Assembly (NCBI GenBank): GCA_027600665.1
Contig: JADGJL010000163.1
Location: 1 to 35,978, forward strand
DNA length: 35,978 nt
Origin: Irineochytrium annulatum
Taxonomy: Eukaryota > Chytridiomycota > Chytridiomycetes > Chytridiales > Chytridiaceae
Reading direction: 5' to 3'
A program made the position numbers and the translations under genes. Shown in pieces: positions 1-6,342 of this stretch (positions are counted from its first letter, which is position 1; each line of letters begins with the position of its first letter). A model generated the notes under the pieces. That model worked only from the letters and a program-made list of their open reading frames with translations, made no database searches and was not told the DNA's origin.

Positions 1-40
1 TATATTTAATGCTGATTTGTATTATTGGCTGAAAAGCCTT

Positions 41-60
41 ATACAGCAAGGGTTTTCGAG
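41..60. other. candidate left attachment core (attL side)
   Basis: This segment ends in GGGTTTTCGAG and has a near reverse-complement partner at 35906-35927 containing CTCGAAAACCC. Core half-sites C and C' of a tyrosine-recombinase attP are inverted, so the phage-side half-sites at two prophage ends are expected to be inverted copies, which fits. The similarity runs past the half-site, which is not required by that model. The segment also sits in a short imperfect palindrome (31-56) just downstream of int, so a terminator is an alternative. No direct-repeat overlap sequence could be identified. Confidence 0.35.
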
Positions 61-78
61 GTTTAGTTTAAATGGGGT

Positions 79-98
79 TACCCACATTCTACCCACAA
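79..98. repeat. left integrase arm-type repeat pair
   Basis: Two copies of TACCCACAW start at 79 and 90, 11 bp apart. The same arrangement (TACCCTCAT then TACCCACAA, also 11 bp apart) occurs at 35835-35854 in the same orientation, with 17-18 of 20 positions shared. Paired short direct repeats beside the core are typical arm-binding sites for the N-terminal domain of phage and ICE integrases. Their presence at both ends marks the limits of the element. Binding is inferred. Confidence 0.6.
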
Positions 99-101
99 TT
101 T

Positions 102-1322
102 TTAATTATTGATGGCCCATTCAAAGTCATCAGCAATTTTGATTTGTCGATTCTTTGTGACGTGGAGATAAATTAGCTCTGTAACTTTGGAATTACTTTT
201 GTGTCCGATCCGTGCCTGAATTTCTGGAAGACCAACACGGGGGTTAGACGCAAGAAGAGACACATGGGTATGACGTAAACTATGCGGCGTGAGATTTGTT
301 GGCAGATTAGCTGGTTTGAGAACTCTCCTCATAAATTTACCGATCACAGTTACCTGAATTGGATATCCGGGAAAATAACAACTCCAGAAAACAAAGTTAT
401 CCTTAGGATTAAATTTCTTGGCAGATGCGCGTTCTTCGGTCTGCCATTCCTTTAATAATTCGAATGCTTTAGCTGCTGTATCCCCGAAACTCACCACACG
501 TTCACTTTGTTCATTTTTCGGGGGGATAAACGAGTAATCCAGAATACTTGATCCGAAAATTTGCTTATTTATGTCTATAGTCCTGTTCTCCATATCAATA
601 TCTTCCCACTGAAGACCTGCTGCCTCACTGATTCGCAAACCTGTATAAGACAATATAACGAAGAGCGCCCACTGGTTTGTGGTGAGCATGAACCTTCCCA
701 TTTGAAGAAAAGCTTTAAGTTCGTCCTTCTCAAGAAATTTGGGGAGGACTTGTCTTTTTTCGCCAACTTTCCGAGCTGGTTTTCTCTCCTTAGGAATGAC
801 GGCATTTGCAGTCGGATCTACTTTAATTAATTCCGTTCTTAACGCATGCTTAAACATTAGGGATGCAGCAGTATGATGGGTTGTGATAGTGCTTCGACTC
901 ATACCCTTTCCTTTTAATTCATAGAGAAAATCCTGATACATACTCGAAGATACCTCATTGAGAGCAAAACCCCCAAACTCCTCTAAAACAACACTCAAAC
1001 CGTACTCCCGGCTTCGAACGGTGTTCTTAGCTGGTTCTCTTTCTAAGATATAAGCTTTAATCCATGATTTGCTCCACGCACTGACTGTCAGGACCTCAGT
1101 ATGGTTGAGTTTCTTCTTTATCTTCTTTGCTCCAATTAAGATTCCAAAATCAACAGCTTCTTGGATGGTTTCGAATCTAGGTGATTCCTTCTGTTTACTA
1201 CTTTTCTTTTCAATCCCATCGACAATTATTGTAGTCGGCACACGATAACGATACGTGAATTTTCCATCTCGTTCTCTCACATTAGGCGGTAAAGGTTTGG
1301 TTATCTTGCTTTTCTTTTTCAA
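102..1322 (-). CDS. int: phage tyrosine integrase
   Basis: This 406-aa site-specific recombinase would insert and excise the prophage. Residues about 12-70 form an AP2-like arm-binding domain (RERDGKFTYRYRV), about 80-180 a SAM-like core-binding domain, and 190-400 the catalytic domain. Catalytic residues are visible: R230 in TGLR, H347 and R350 in HSLRH, H374 in GH and nucleophile Y385. The H-to-Y gap is about two residues longer than in XerD. An AAAGGAG ribosome site precedes the ATG. It lies at the left end next to arm repeats, as expected for a prophage, and has its own upstream gap with a LexA box instead of being fused to the immA operon. Confidence 0.97.
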   Translation of the reverse strand: MKKKSKITKPLPPNVRERDGKFTYRYRVPTTIIVDGIEKKSSKQKESPRFETIQEAVDFGILIGAKKIKKKLNHTEVLTVSAWSKSWIKAYILEREPAKNTVRSREYGLSVVLEEFGGFALNEVSSSMYQDFLYELKGKGMSRSTITTHHTAASLMFKHALRTELIKVDPTANAVIPKERKPARKVGEKRQVLPKFLEKDELKAFLQMGRFMLTTNQWALFVILSYTGLRISEAAGLQWEDIDMENRTIDINKQIFGSSILDYSFIPPKNEQSERVVSFGDTAAKAFELLKEWQTEERASAKKFNPKDNFVFWSCYFPGYPIQVTVIGKFMRRVLKPANLPTNLTPHSLRHTHVSLLASNPRVGLPEIQARIGHKSNSKVTELIYLHVTKNRQIKIADDFEWAINN

Positions 1323-1350
1323 AGTAATTCTCCTTTCGTTTGGTTATCAA

Positions 1351-1364
1351 GGAACATATGTTCC
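1351..1364. promoter_or_regulatory. LexA/DinR box upstream of int
   Basis: GGAACATATGTTCC is a perfect 14-bp palindrome and matches the Gram-positive LexA consensus CGAACRNRYGTTYC at 13 of 14 positions. It lies in the 93-bp gap between immA and int, about 30 bp before the int start. A LexA-bound box here would repress int until the SOS response. The promoter itself is unclear; TTGCAA and TTAAAT on the minus strand are only weak candidates, so control could also be of read-through from immA. Confidence 0.65.
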
Positions 1365-1415
1365 CTTTTTGGATATATTTAAACAGCCTTGCGACTGGGG
1401 ATTGCAAAGTATACT

Positions 1416-1829
1416 TCAAATATGATGGAGCTGCTTAGGAATACCGCAGCGTAACAAATAAGATTCGTTGGATTCATCAATTTCAGGAGCGACCAAACAG
1501 GTGAGTAGTTTCACAGCAAAGGCATTGGCTTGTCGCTCAAATTTACCTGTATTGAAAAATGTGTGTTGATCTATCCAGAATCTACTGAGACCAGGATGTA
1601 ACCGATCATGAGCAAGCTCATGGGCACAAACTACTCTTTTCCATTCTTCTGATAAGTTAGAATCAATTACAATAAATCGCCTTCTCAGTTTTCTGTAGTA
1701 AAGTCCTCGTGTGCCTTCCTCGAAAGCGACGTATTTAACCCTTATATTTAAACCCTCTGCGATAACAAAGGGGTCGTTCGACTTAAATCTCTTCACAAGT
1801 TTATGAATAATCTCATCCAAAACAGTCAC
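1416..1829 (-). CDS. immA: ImmA/IrrE-family metallopeptidase
   Basis: This 137-aa DUF955-type zinc protease has its HELAH motif at residues 70-74 and a third-ligand region about ERQANAFAVKLL near 98. In ICEBs1 and related phages, ImmA cleaves the partner repressor after RecA-dependent signalling; the same role is inferred here. The GTG start directly follows the repressor stop (TAG then GTG), with AGGAG inside the last repressor codons, so translation is probably coupled. The protein is close to the usual ImmA length. Its position beside the repressor is the diagnostic context. Confidence 0.88.
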   Translation of the reverse strand: MTVLDEIIHKLVKRFKSNDPFVIAEGLNIRVKYVAFEEGTRGLYYRKLRRRFIVIDSNLSEEWKRVVCAHELAHDRLHPGLSRFWIDQHTFFNTGKFERQANAFAVKLLTCLVAPEIDESNESYLLRCGIPKQLHHI

Positions 1830-2279
1830 CTACTCCTGGCTGTTTTTTTCTTCGTCTTTTGCTTTCTTCTTCGTACCATATGTTTGTTTATTGAGCTCTT
1901 TAGCTTCCCAAAAGAGTCCAGAAAGGATGTCCATCACTCTTTGACGTTTCTCGCCTTCTATTGGTACGCCGTCAAACATAACCGGTTGATCTTCTTCCAA
2001 CATCTGTTTGAAGTCAGCAATATCTTTTTTAGTTGCCCAAGTAGGCAATTCAGGTTTTCCTACCTTAGCTTCATGACTAGACCCGGAATCGATTAAATCA
2101 TCAACATCTACATTGAAATACTTAGCTATGCTTTGCAGGGATTCTATTTGAGGATTCTTTGTGGTGCCATCAAGTATCTTAATCAAAGTTGTGTAAGGCA
2201 CACCAGATTCTTTTGCCAATTTATACTTTGACAAACCCTCAGACTCCATAAGTTTAGACACTGTTTCAGCGATACTCAC
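1830..2279 (-). CDS. cI/ImmR-like phage repressor (XRE)
   Basis: The 149-aa protein has an N-terminal helix-turn-helix (KYKLAKESGVPYTTLIKIL, about 19-37) of the XRE/HTH_3 type. The C-terminal part is acidic, then lysine-rich, and lacks a LexA/UmuD-type autoproteolysis domain. That agrees with dependence on the adjacent ImmA protease. The start is GTG with AGGGGG upstream. It is transcribed divergently from the Cro-like gene, and operator-like dyads lie over both start regions. Role inferred: maintenance of lysogeny with autoregulation. Confidence 0.9.
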   Translation of the reverse strand: MSIAETVSKLMESEGLSKYKLAKESGVPYTTLIKILDGTTKNPQIESLQSIAKYFNVDVDDLIDSGSSHEAKVGKPELPTWATKKDIADFKQMLEEDQPVMFDGVPIEGEKRQRVMDILSGLFWEAKELNKQTYGTKKKAKDEEKNSQE

Positions 2280-2319
2280 GACCTTATCCCCCTAAATATG
2301 TATATCCAAATTCGGTTAT

Positions 2320-2363
2320 AACCGTTTAAGGTAATACTACTACGCAATTAGGATATAAGTCAA
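2320..2363 (-). promoter_or_regulatory. repressor promoter with operator 1
   Basis: On the minus strand TTGACT (2363-2358) and TAGTAT (2339-2334) are 18 bp apart. The dyad AACCGTTTAAGGTA (2320-2333) starts immediately downstream and covers the likely start point. It is a one-arm-degenerate version of operators 2 and 3. Occupancy would block repressor transcription, so this is likely the autoregulatory site. Assignment is from sequence pattern only. Confidence 0.6.
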
Positions 2364-2425
2364 GCTTAACAAAGCATGATCGAGATATTAGTGGATTTTG
2401 TTACCTAAATGGGTTAATACGACAC

Positions 2426-2455
2426 TTTACGACATACCGTATAAGGTAGTAGTAT
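2426..2455 (+). promoter_or_regulatory. rightward early promoter with operator 2
   Basis: TTTACG (2426-2431) and TAGTAT (2450-2455) are 18 bp apart, the same geometry and -10 hexamer as the leftward promoter. The dyad TACCGTATAAGGTA (2435-2448) fills the spacer, so a bound repressor would exclude RNA polymerase. It would drive the Cro-like gene at 2524 and probably the early operon. A weaker dyad-like stretch occurs at 2402-2415. Confidence 0.6.
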
Positions 2456-2473
2456 CGAATTCGAAAGCAGTGC

Positions 2474-2487
2474 TACCTTATACGGTA
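2474..2487. promoter_or_regulatory. operator 3 (TACCTTATACGGTA)
   Basis: This 14-mer is the exact reverse complement of operator 2, with centres 39 bp apart. It lies just downstream of the predicted rightward start point and ahead of the Cro-like gene. Two exact copies of a near-palindrome plus a third degenerate copy in one switch region are strong evidence for binding by the repressor and/or the Cro-like protein. Confidence 0.65.
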
Positions 2488-2523
2488 GTAAATTATATGG
2501 TTGCATTCAAGGGAGGTGCGAGT

Positions 2524-2727
2524 ATGGGATCAGCTGTGAAAAACAATGTGGATAAATTGCTTGCTTTAAAAAAATGGTCACTATACAGACTGAGCAAGGA
2601 AAGCGGAGTGCCTCAAACAGTTTTATACAGTCTCGAACAGAAAGAGAAAGGCCCTACAGCAGATACGTTAATTAAAATTGCTGGTGCTTTGAACTGTTCT
2701 GTAGATGACCTACTGAAAGACATCTAA
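2524..2727 (+). CDS. Cro-like XRE regulator
   Basis: A 67-aa protein that is almost entirely one helix-turn-helix domain (SLYRLSKESGVPQTVLYSL) ending in SVDDLLKDI, as in small XRE proteins. The start at 2524 is chosen over an upstream in-frame start because GGGAGGTG lies just before it and the longer frame would begin before the predicted transcription start. Divergent from the repressor, with operators between, it fits a Cro/antirepressor-type lytic regulator. Function beyond DNA binding is inferred. Confidence 0.85.
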   Translation: MGSAVKNNVDKLLALKKWSLYRLSKESGVPQTVLYSLEQKEKGPTADTLIKIAGALNCSVDDLLKDI

Positions 2728-2763
2728 AGAACTAATTCTTACAGCAAAGGTGGTGAGCGAAAT

Positions 2764-2946
2764 ATGGTAGCTGATTTAGGACCAACCCTTGATGTGATTG
2801 ACGCTGCTAAGTATCTGAACGTCAGCAAATACACCGTGATTAATCGTATCAAGCAAGGCCAGCTAAAAGCTTATAAACAAGGACGTGGCTGGAGAATTAA
2901 AAAAAATTGGCTGATCGAGTATGAAAAGGGATTGTTTCCTGATTAA
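2764..2946 (+). CDS. excisionase-like HTH_17 protein
   Basis: This 60-aa protein has the MerR-like winged fold typical of HTH_17/excisionase proteins: DVIDAAKYLNVSKYTVINRI, then GQLKAYKQGRGWRIKK. It follows the Cro-like gene by 36 bp with a good AGGTGGTGAG ribosome site. Members of this family act as Xis directionality factors or as small regulators. Its place at the start of the rightward operon suits either. It does not adjoin int, so the excisionase role is inference. Confidence 0.75.
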   Translation: MVADLGPTLDVIDAAKYLNVSKYTVINRIKQGQLKAYKQGRGWRIKKNWLIEYEKGLFPD

Positions 2947-3013
2947 ACGAAACATCAAGCCTTTCAGCTCTGTAATAAGGGATTGGCAAGAAAAGAATGA
3001 TTAACATTGTGTC

Positions 3014-3047
3014 GGAACGAAGGTTTGCAACGATGTACTGGAACGAA
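3014..3047 (+). repeat. three 8-bp direct repeats at 13-bp period
   Basis: GGAACGAA (3014), GCAACGAT (3027) and GGAACGAA (3040) are spaced exactly 13 bp. They occupy the 129-bp gap between the excisionase-like gene and the next gene. They could bind a small regulator such as the upstream HTH_17 protein, or be chance. No clear promoter is seen in the gap. Confidence 0.4.
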
Positions 3048-3075
3048 ATATAAATCAGTAAGGGAGAGTGCCTAA

Positions 3076-3603
3076 ATGTCAACATTATTACCTACAAACC
3101 CCGCGTTTGCTTTTCACCTGTTCAATGTAATGCAAGCACATAACGTATTATGCAGCTTGGAATTGAAAGGAGGACAAGCAGATCCGTTGATGGGAATCAG
3201 TTACCAGCCAGTGAAGGTGGATCGTATACTTGATTGCGCTCCTGAAGATCAATCGTTAATAGTGAATCTCGGAGAAGCGGAATTTGCATTCGAATTGAAA
3301 GGGCATCGTTTTGATTATGTATTTTCCGATCACCAAATTGACATTTGCATTTCCTCAGAAACCCACTCAGCTTGGTTCAGCACAGCAGCCATGACGAAGG
3401 AAGCATTGGATTCAGCACGGGAGTATGATTCTGAATTTGATGACAAGATCATTCATATGGAAATTACCTCTGATGACTTCGAGGATGCTTTCCAGTTCTT
3501 AACGAACTTGATCCGCGAAGGTCGTGTCATTAAGAGCGTGAAAGTGTTGGGAGACGGAAATCAAATACTGACGGTAGGTTACGTTGGGAAGGTGAGTGCA
3601 TGA
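3076..3603 (+). CDS. phage early protein of unknown function
   Basis: A 175-aa soluble, acidic protein with no membrane segment or recognised motif. The C-terminal half looks alpha/beta (ITSDDFEDAFQFLTNLIREG then a V/I-rich strand). The ATG is preceded by AAGGGAGAG. It is the first gene of a run of small early genes, and its TGA overlaps the start of a 34-codon reading frame (ATGA), so the two are probably translated together. I cannot assign a function. Confidence 0.75.
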   Translation: MSTLLPTNPAFAFHLFNVMQAHNVLCSLELKGGQADPLMGISYQPVKVDRILDCAPEDQSLIVNLGEAEFAFELKGHRFDYVFSDHQIDICISSETHSAWFSTAAMTKEALDSAREYDSEFDDKIIHMEITSDDFEDAFQFLTNLIREGRVIKSVKVLGDGNQILTVGYVGKVSA

Positions 3604-3704
3604 CTCTTCCAGAACTGGCCCGACTGTGGTTCGGGCACCCGCTGCAACATGCCATCATTGTACGGAATATTCAGAAACAAGAAGAAGGAGCTGCTAAACA
3701 ATGA
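3600..3704 (+). CDS. 34-aa coupled microprotein
   Basis: The frame starts MTLPELARLWFGHPLQHA and ends in a charged tail. It begins at an ATGA overlap with the preceding gene and ends at a second ATGA overlap with the next gene, filling the 97-nt gap exactly. Such two-sided coupling argues that it is translated. The product is too small to classify and might act mainly to couple its neighbours. Confidence 0.5.
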   Translation: MTLPELARLWFGHPLQHAIIVRNIQKQEEGAAKQ

Positions 3705-4120
3705 ACACTGGAAATAAATTAACCTTCAAAGACTTTCGTGAGAACTTCGGTTTCTCGCTTGAGGAAGTAGCATCAAGATTAGGAATGCCTGTGGAACGTC
3801 TTCGTGGGTATGAAGATACGGCGGATGTTTCAGCGGGAGAATTTGCACCAATGTACGCAACGTTTATTGGAGCAATGCTTGGTTCGAGGGATGTGACTCC
3901 ATTGGTGACAGGTGAGCAGCACACAGAACTGATGGCATATTGGGAAATGAAAAAGCAACTTTTGGACCTCATCTTTACGATTTCAAATGAAGAGTACTAC
4001 ACTCGCGACCGCATCAACAAAGATCTCGCTCAAATACTTACTCTTGTCGATGTACGCGAAAAAGAAGCCATGTCAGCCATCACAGCGGCGTACACAGCTT
4101 CTGTAAATCATCTCAGATAA
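3701..4120 (+). CDS. HTH-containing early protein
   Basis: A 139-aa protein whose N-terminus (FSLEEVASRLGMPVERLRGYED, split over residues 18-39) looks like an XRE-type helix-turn-helix. The rest is helical with no recognised domain. An AAGGAG site lies 11 bp upstream of the ATG, which overlaps the 34-aa frame. It may be a phage regulator of early genes. Function is uncertain; an HTH can also serve protein contacts. Confidence 0.7.
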   Translation: MNTGNKLTFKDFRENFGFSLEEVASRLGMPVERLRGYEDTADVSAGEFAPMYATFIGAMLGSRDVTPLVTGEQHTELMAYWEMKKQLLDLIFTISNEEYYTRDRINKDLAQILTLVDVREKEAMSAITAAYTASVNHLR

Positions 4121-4261
4121 AAAATCCATGGATAGCCTTAACCTATACTCTTGGCGGAGATGTTAGGGCAACCAAAACCAAAGGGAGAAGTCCCTTCGCG
4201 CACATTATAACATCATATTTTCATAAAGCGCAAGGGCTCCCAATAAAGGGAGAGAGTTTAT
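4121..4261 (+). promoter_or_regulatory. intergenic leader with hairpins
   Basis: The gap holds a perfect hairpin AAGGGA-GAAG-TCCCTT (4181-4196) with no U-tract. A second hairpin, CTCCC-AATAAA-GGGAG (4237-4252), has a 3' arm that forms part of the ribosome site of the next gene. The second could mask that site. No convincing promoter was found. Confidence 0.35.
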
Positions 4262-4654
4262 ATGTCAATTGAATTAAGTCATAAAACTTTACGCGAACTG
4301 GTAGTTGTCACTAAAGAATTCCTCTTAAAACATGGTGTTTCACGTACTCTTCAGCTTTGGGAAGAAGCTACTACCGTTCAAGTTATTACAGTTGATGAGA
4401 AGGAAAAATATCTTCATTTTTTGCTTGGTACAACCGCGACAGTTATTCAGCATATCCCTCATTTTTCAGGTGTTGAGATTTCGGTTCATTCTGGTATTGA
4501 TCCTGAAACGAATGTTCCGTTCATCCTGGCATCGTCAAAAGAATATGACCATTATGCCAAATGGTTTTCTCGTCCGGTTGAACATCGTGGGCAAATGGTA
4601 ACAGAAGTTACATGTGGCTGGTATGAGGACGGGAGGGATGCCCTGTGTCAGTGA
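4262..4654 (+). CDS. hypothetical phage protein
   Basis: A 130-aa protein without recognised motif or membrane segment. It has mixed helix and strand character and a tryptophan-containing tail. GGGAGAGAG precedes the ATG and can pair with an upstream CTCCC. The end overlaps the next gene by 10 nt, so it belongs to the same translational unit. Function unknown. Confidence 0.75.
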   Translation: MSIELSHKTLRELVVVTKEFLLKHGVSRTLQLWEEATTVQVITVDEKEKYLHFLLGTTATVIQHIPHFSGVEISVHSGIDPETNVPFILASSKEYDHYAKWFSRPVEHRGQMVTEVTCGWYEDGRDALCQ

Positions 4655-4944
4655 TATCATCAATGTTACTTGAACTGCTGGAGCATCATCCTAGGGTACC
4701 GGATAGCGATTATGACGGCAAGTTCAAATCTTTGAACTTTAACTGGAAAGCAAACGGTGAGAATCCAGACGATGTAGTGGAACACATTTTTAGTGAGTTA
4801 AAAGGGCAAGTACCTCTTGATGAGTATATGGATTTAACAGCACAGTGTATTTACCGTTGGCTTGGCAAGCAGGATAGTGAAGCGGCTATGAAAGATACAC
4901 TTTTTAAATTTCTGAATTTGACTTTTGCCACTCCAATAAATTGA
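4645..4944 (+). CDS. hypothetical phage protein
   Basis: A 99-aa protein starting at GTG, with GGGAGG upstream inside the preceding gene. It is helical and acidic, with one central amphipathic region (DDVVEHIFSELKG). It lies just ahead of the replication module. I recognise no family. Confidence 0.72.
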   Translation: MSVISSMLLELLEHHPRVPDSDYDGKFKSLNFNWKANGENPDDVVEHIFSELKGQVPLDEYMDLTAQCIYRWLGKQDSEAAMKDTLFKFLNLTFATPIN

Positions 4945-4976
4945 TTCAGCATGGAAAGAAAGAGTAGGTGAGACGG

Positions 4977-6101
4977 GTGACCGATTCTCGCAGAAGAAAA
5001 GGATTTATTACTATTGCTAACGAGATATGGGACGAGGTCATTCGTCGGGACTTCACTAAGCGCCAGAAGGACATTTTGTTCTTCATCTGGCGCTTATCCT
5101 ACGGCTGTGACCAATCAGTTGCTATCATCCCTAAACAGAAGGATTTTGCCCTGTGCGGCGTTGGAGCTGGTCACATAGGAGTGGAACTAAAACTCTTGGA
5201 AACGTGCCAGGTGATCAGCAGGGCAGGCACAGAGTATTGTTTCAACGAGGATCATAGTTCATGGAAAGTAACCCCCAATCGGGGATGGGATATAGATCGG
5301 TTCGAAGAGTTAGTAGTGATGAACCGAAATGGCAAGACCAAAGGAGTCAAAAAAGTTACTGAAACGGTAACTAAACCAGATCTGAAAATACATGACGAAA
5401 GTTACCGAAACAGTAACTTTTCAAACGATAAAAAGTTACCAAAACAGGAATTTGGAATTACTGAAACGGTAACTCCTGATGAGGAAAAATTACCGAAACA
5501 GGAAGTTCTGGATGTGGAGATAAACGGAAGTTACCAAAACAGTAATTCCGAACATCCAAAAGTTACTGAAACGGTAATTTCACAAGAGAAAGTTGTTACC
5601 GAAACGGGAAGTTTGACAACTGGCGATGAGCATATTATTTTAAAAAGCTTTAAAGATTCTAAAGATCTTAAAGACTTAAAAGATTTTAAAAGCATATGCT
5701 CATTCGACGATTTTTGGACGGCTTACCCACGCAAGGTTGGAAAGAAGGCTGCACAGCACATGTGGGATAAAGCGTTAAAGGCCAAGGTTGATCCCAATCT
5801 CCTTACCCGCTGTGCCGTGAACTATGCGGCATACTGTAAAGCCAAAGCGGCAGATGACGAATTCATCCTTCACGGTTCAACCTTTTTAAACCCGAAAAAC
5901 GAACGGTACGCCGATTTCGAAGAAGCTCCAAAGCAGACAGCAATTGTCCCGTTGCCAAACGGATCAAGCAATAGCCGGTTCAGCAGGAACAAACAACTTT
6001 TACAACAACTGCAAATGGAGGACAAGCAGAATGAACAGACAAGAGGTAATACGCATTCTGGCGGTGGTGGCTACAGCTTACCCTTTGGTGGAAGTCACTA
6101 A
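4977..6101 (+). CDS. O-like replication initiator
   Basis: The N-terminal 100 residues (RKGFITIANEIWDEVI, then a winged-helix region ending in LSYGCDQS) match the phage replication protein O/winged-helix initiator type, which binds the origin. The middle, about residues 125-220, is low-complexity (VTETV, SYRNSN, KLPKQE) because it encodes DNA iterons. The C-terminal part (FDDFWTAYPRKVGKKAAQHMW, split, about 245-330) is the helical domain common in such proteins. I prefer GTG 4977 to GTG 4968 because AGGTGAG sits at correct spacing only for the former. A helicase loader and helicase follow, completing the replication unit. Confidence 0.88.
   Translation: MTDSRRRKGFITIANEIWDEVIRRDFTKRQKDILFFIWRLSYGCDQSVAIIPKQKDFALCGVGAGHIGVELKLLETCQVISRAGTEYCFNEDHSSWKVTPNRGWDIDRFEELVVMNRNGKTKGVKKVTETVTKPDLKIHDESYRNSNFSNDKKLPKQEFGITETVTPDEEKLPKQEVLDVEINGSYQNSNSEHPKVTETVISQEKVVTETGSLTTGDEHIILKSFKDSKDLKDLKDFKSICSFDDFWTAYPRKVGKKAAQHMWDKALKAKVDPNLLTRCAVNYAAYCKAKAADDEFILHGSTFLNPKNERYADFEEAPKQTAIVPLPNGSSNSRFSRNKQLLQQLQMEDKQNEQTRGNTHSGGGGYSLPFGGSH
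5354..5612 (+). repeat. phage replication origin: eight iterons
   Basis: Eight 19-bp copies of AGTTACYGAAACRGTAAYT start at 5354, 5400, 5434, 5456, 5488, 5529, 5561 and 5594. Each is itself a dyad (AGTTAC/GTAACT). Start-to-start distances are 46, 34, 22, 32, 41, 32 and 33 bp, roughly whole helical turns. The copies lie in all three codon phases of the initiator gene, giving the peptides VTETV, SYRNSN and LPKQE, so selection acts on DNA. The lambda origin has the same plan inside gene O. Binding by this initiator is inferred. Confidence 0.88.
5631..5699 (+). other. AT-rich unwinding element of the origin
   Basis: Directly after the last iteron comes a very AT-rich stretch. It includes four 9-bp direct repeats of the form AAAGAYTYT at 5652, 5661, 5670 and 5679, encoding a KD-rich run. 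Iterons followed by AT-rich repeats is the classical arrangement in lambdoid and plasmid origins, where the initiator melts this DNA. Function is inferred from position and composition. Confidence 0.7.
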
Positions 6102-6342
6102 GGAAATGGTCACGCTTTGGGAACGAATGCTCCACGATGTTCCTTTTGCACAAGCTGAGCAAAACTTGTCGCATCATATCAAGACATCCCATTTCCCGCC
6201 AGCTATTTCACAGATATACGGAAATCCAGCAGCGTCGAGCACAGATCGGCTTCGGATAGAAACGCAACAGTGTTTTGCCCTTATGGAATCGTGGGAGAAA
6301 AGCGCTGTGCCGCTTCTGAAAGACGGTGAAGCAAATGAATAA
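6031..6342 (+). CDS. G39P-like helicase loader/inhibitor
   Basis: A 103-aa protein with the pattern of SPP1 G39P (LAVVATAYPLVEVTKEMV, WERMLHDVPFAQAEQNL, then TSHFPPAISQI). G39P-type proteins hold the replicative helicase inactive and deliver it to the initiator at the origin. The start at ATG 6031, not the upstream frame start, is set by GGAGG at about 6017 and by the family's usual beginning. It overlaps the helicase gene by 8 nt, matching the SPP1 order initiator-loader-helicase. Confidence 0.85.
   Translation: MNRQEVIRILAVVATAYPLVEVTKEMVTLWERMLHDVPFAQAEQNLSHHIKTSHFPPAISQIYGNPAASSTDRLRIETQQCFALMESWEKSAVPLLKDGEANE

Noticed and set aside
5354..5612. CRISPR-like repeat array
   Set aside because: Repeats are 19 bp, degenerate, unevenly spaced at 22-46 bp and lie inside an intact coding frame beside replication genes; they are origin iterons.
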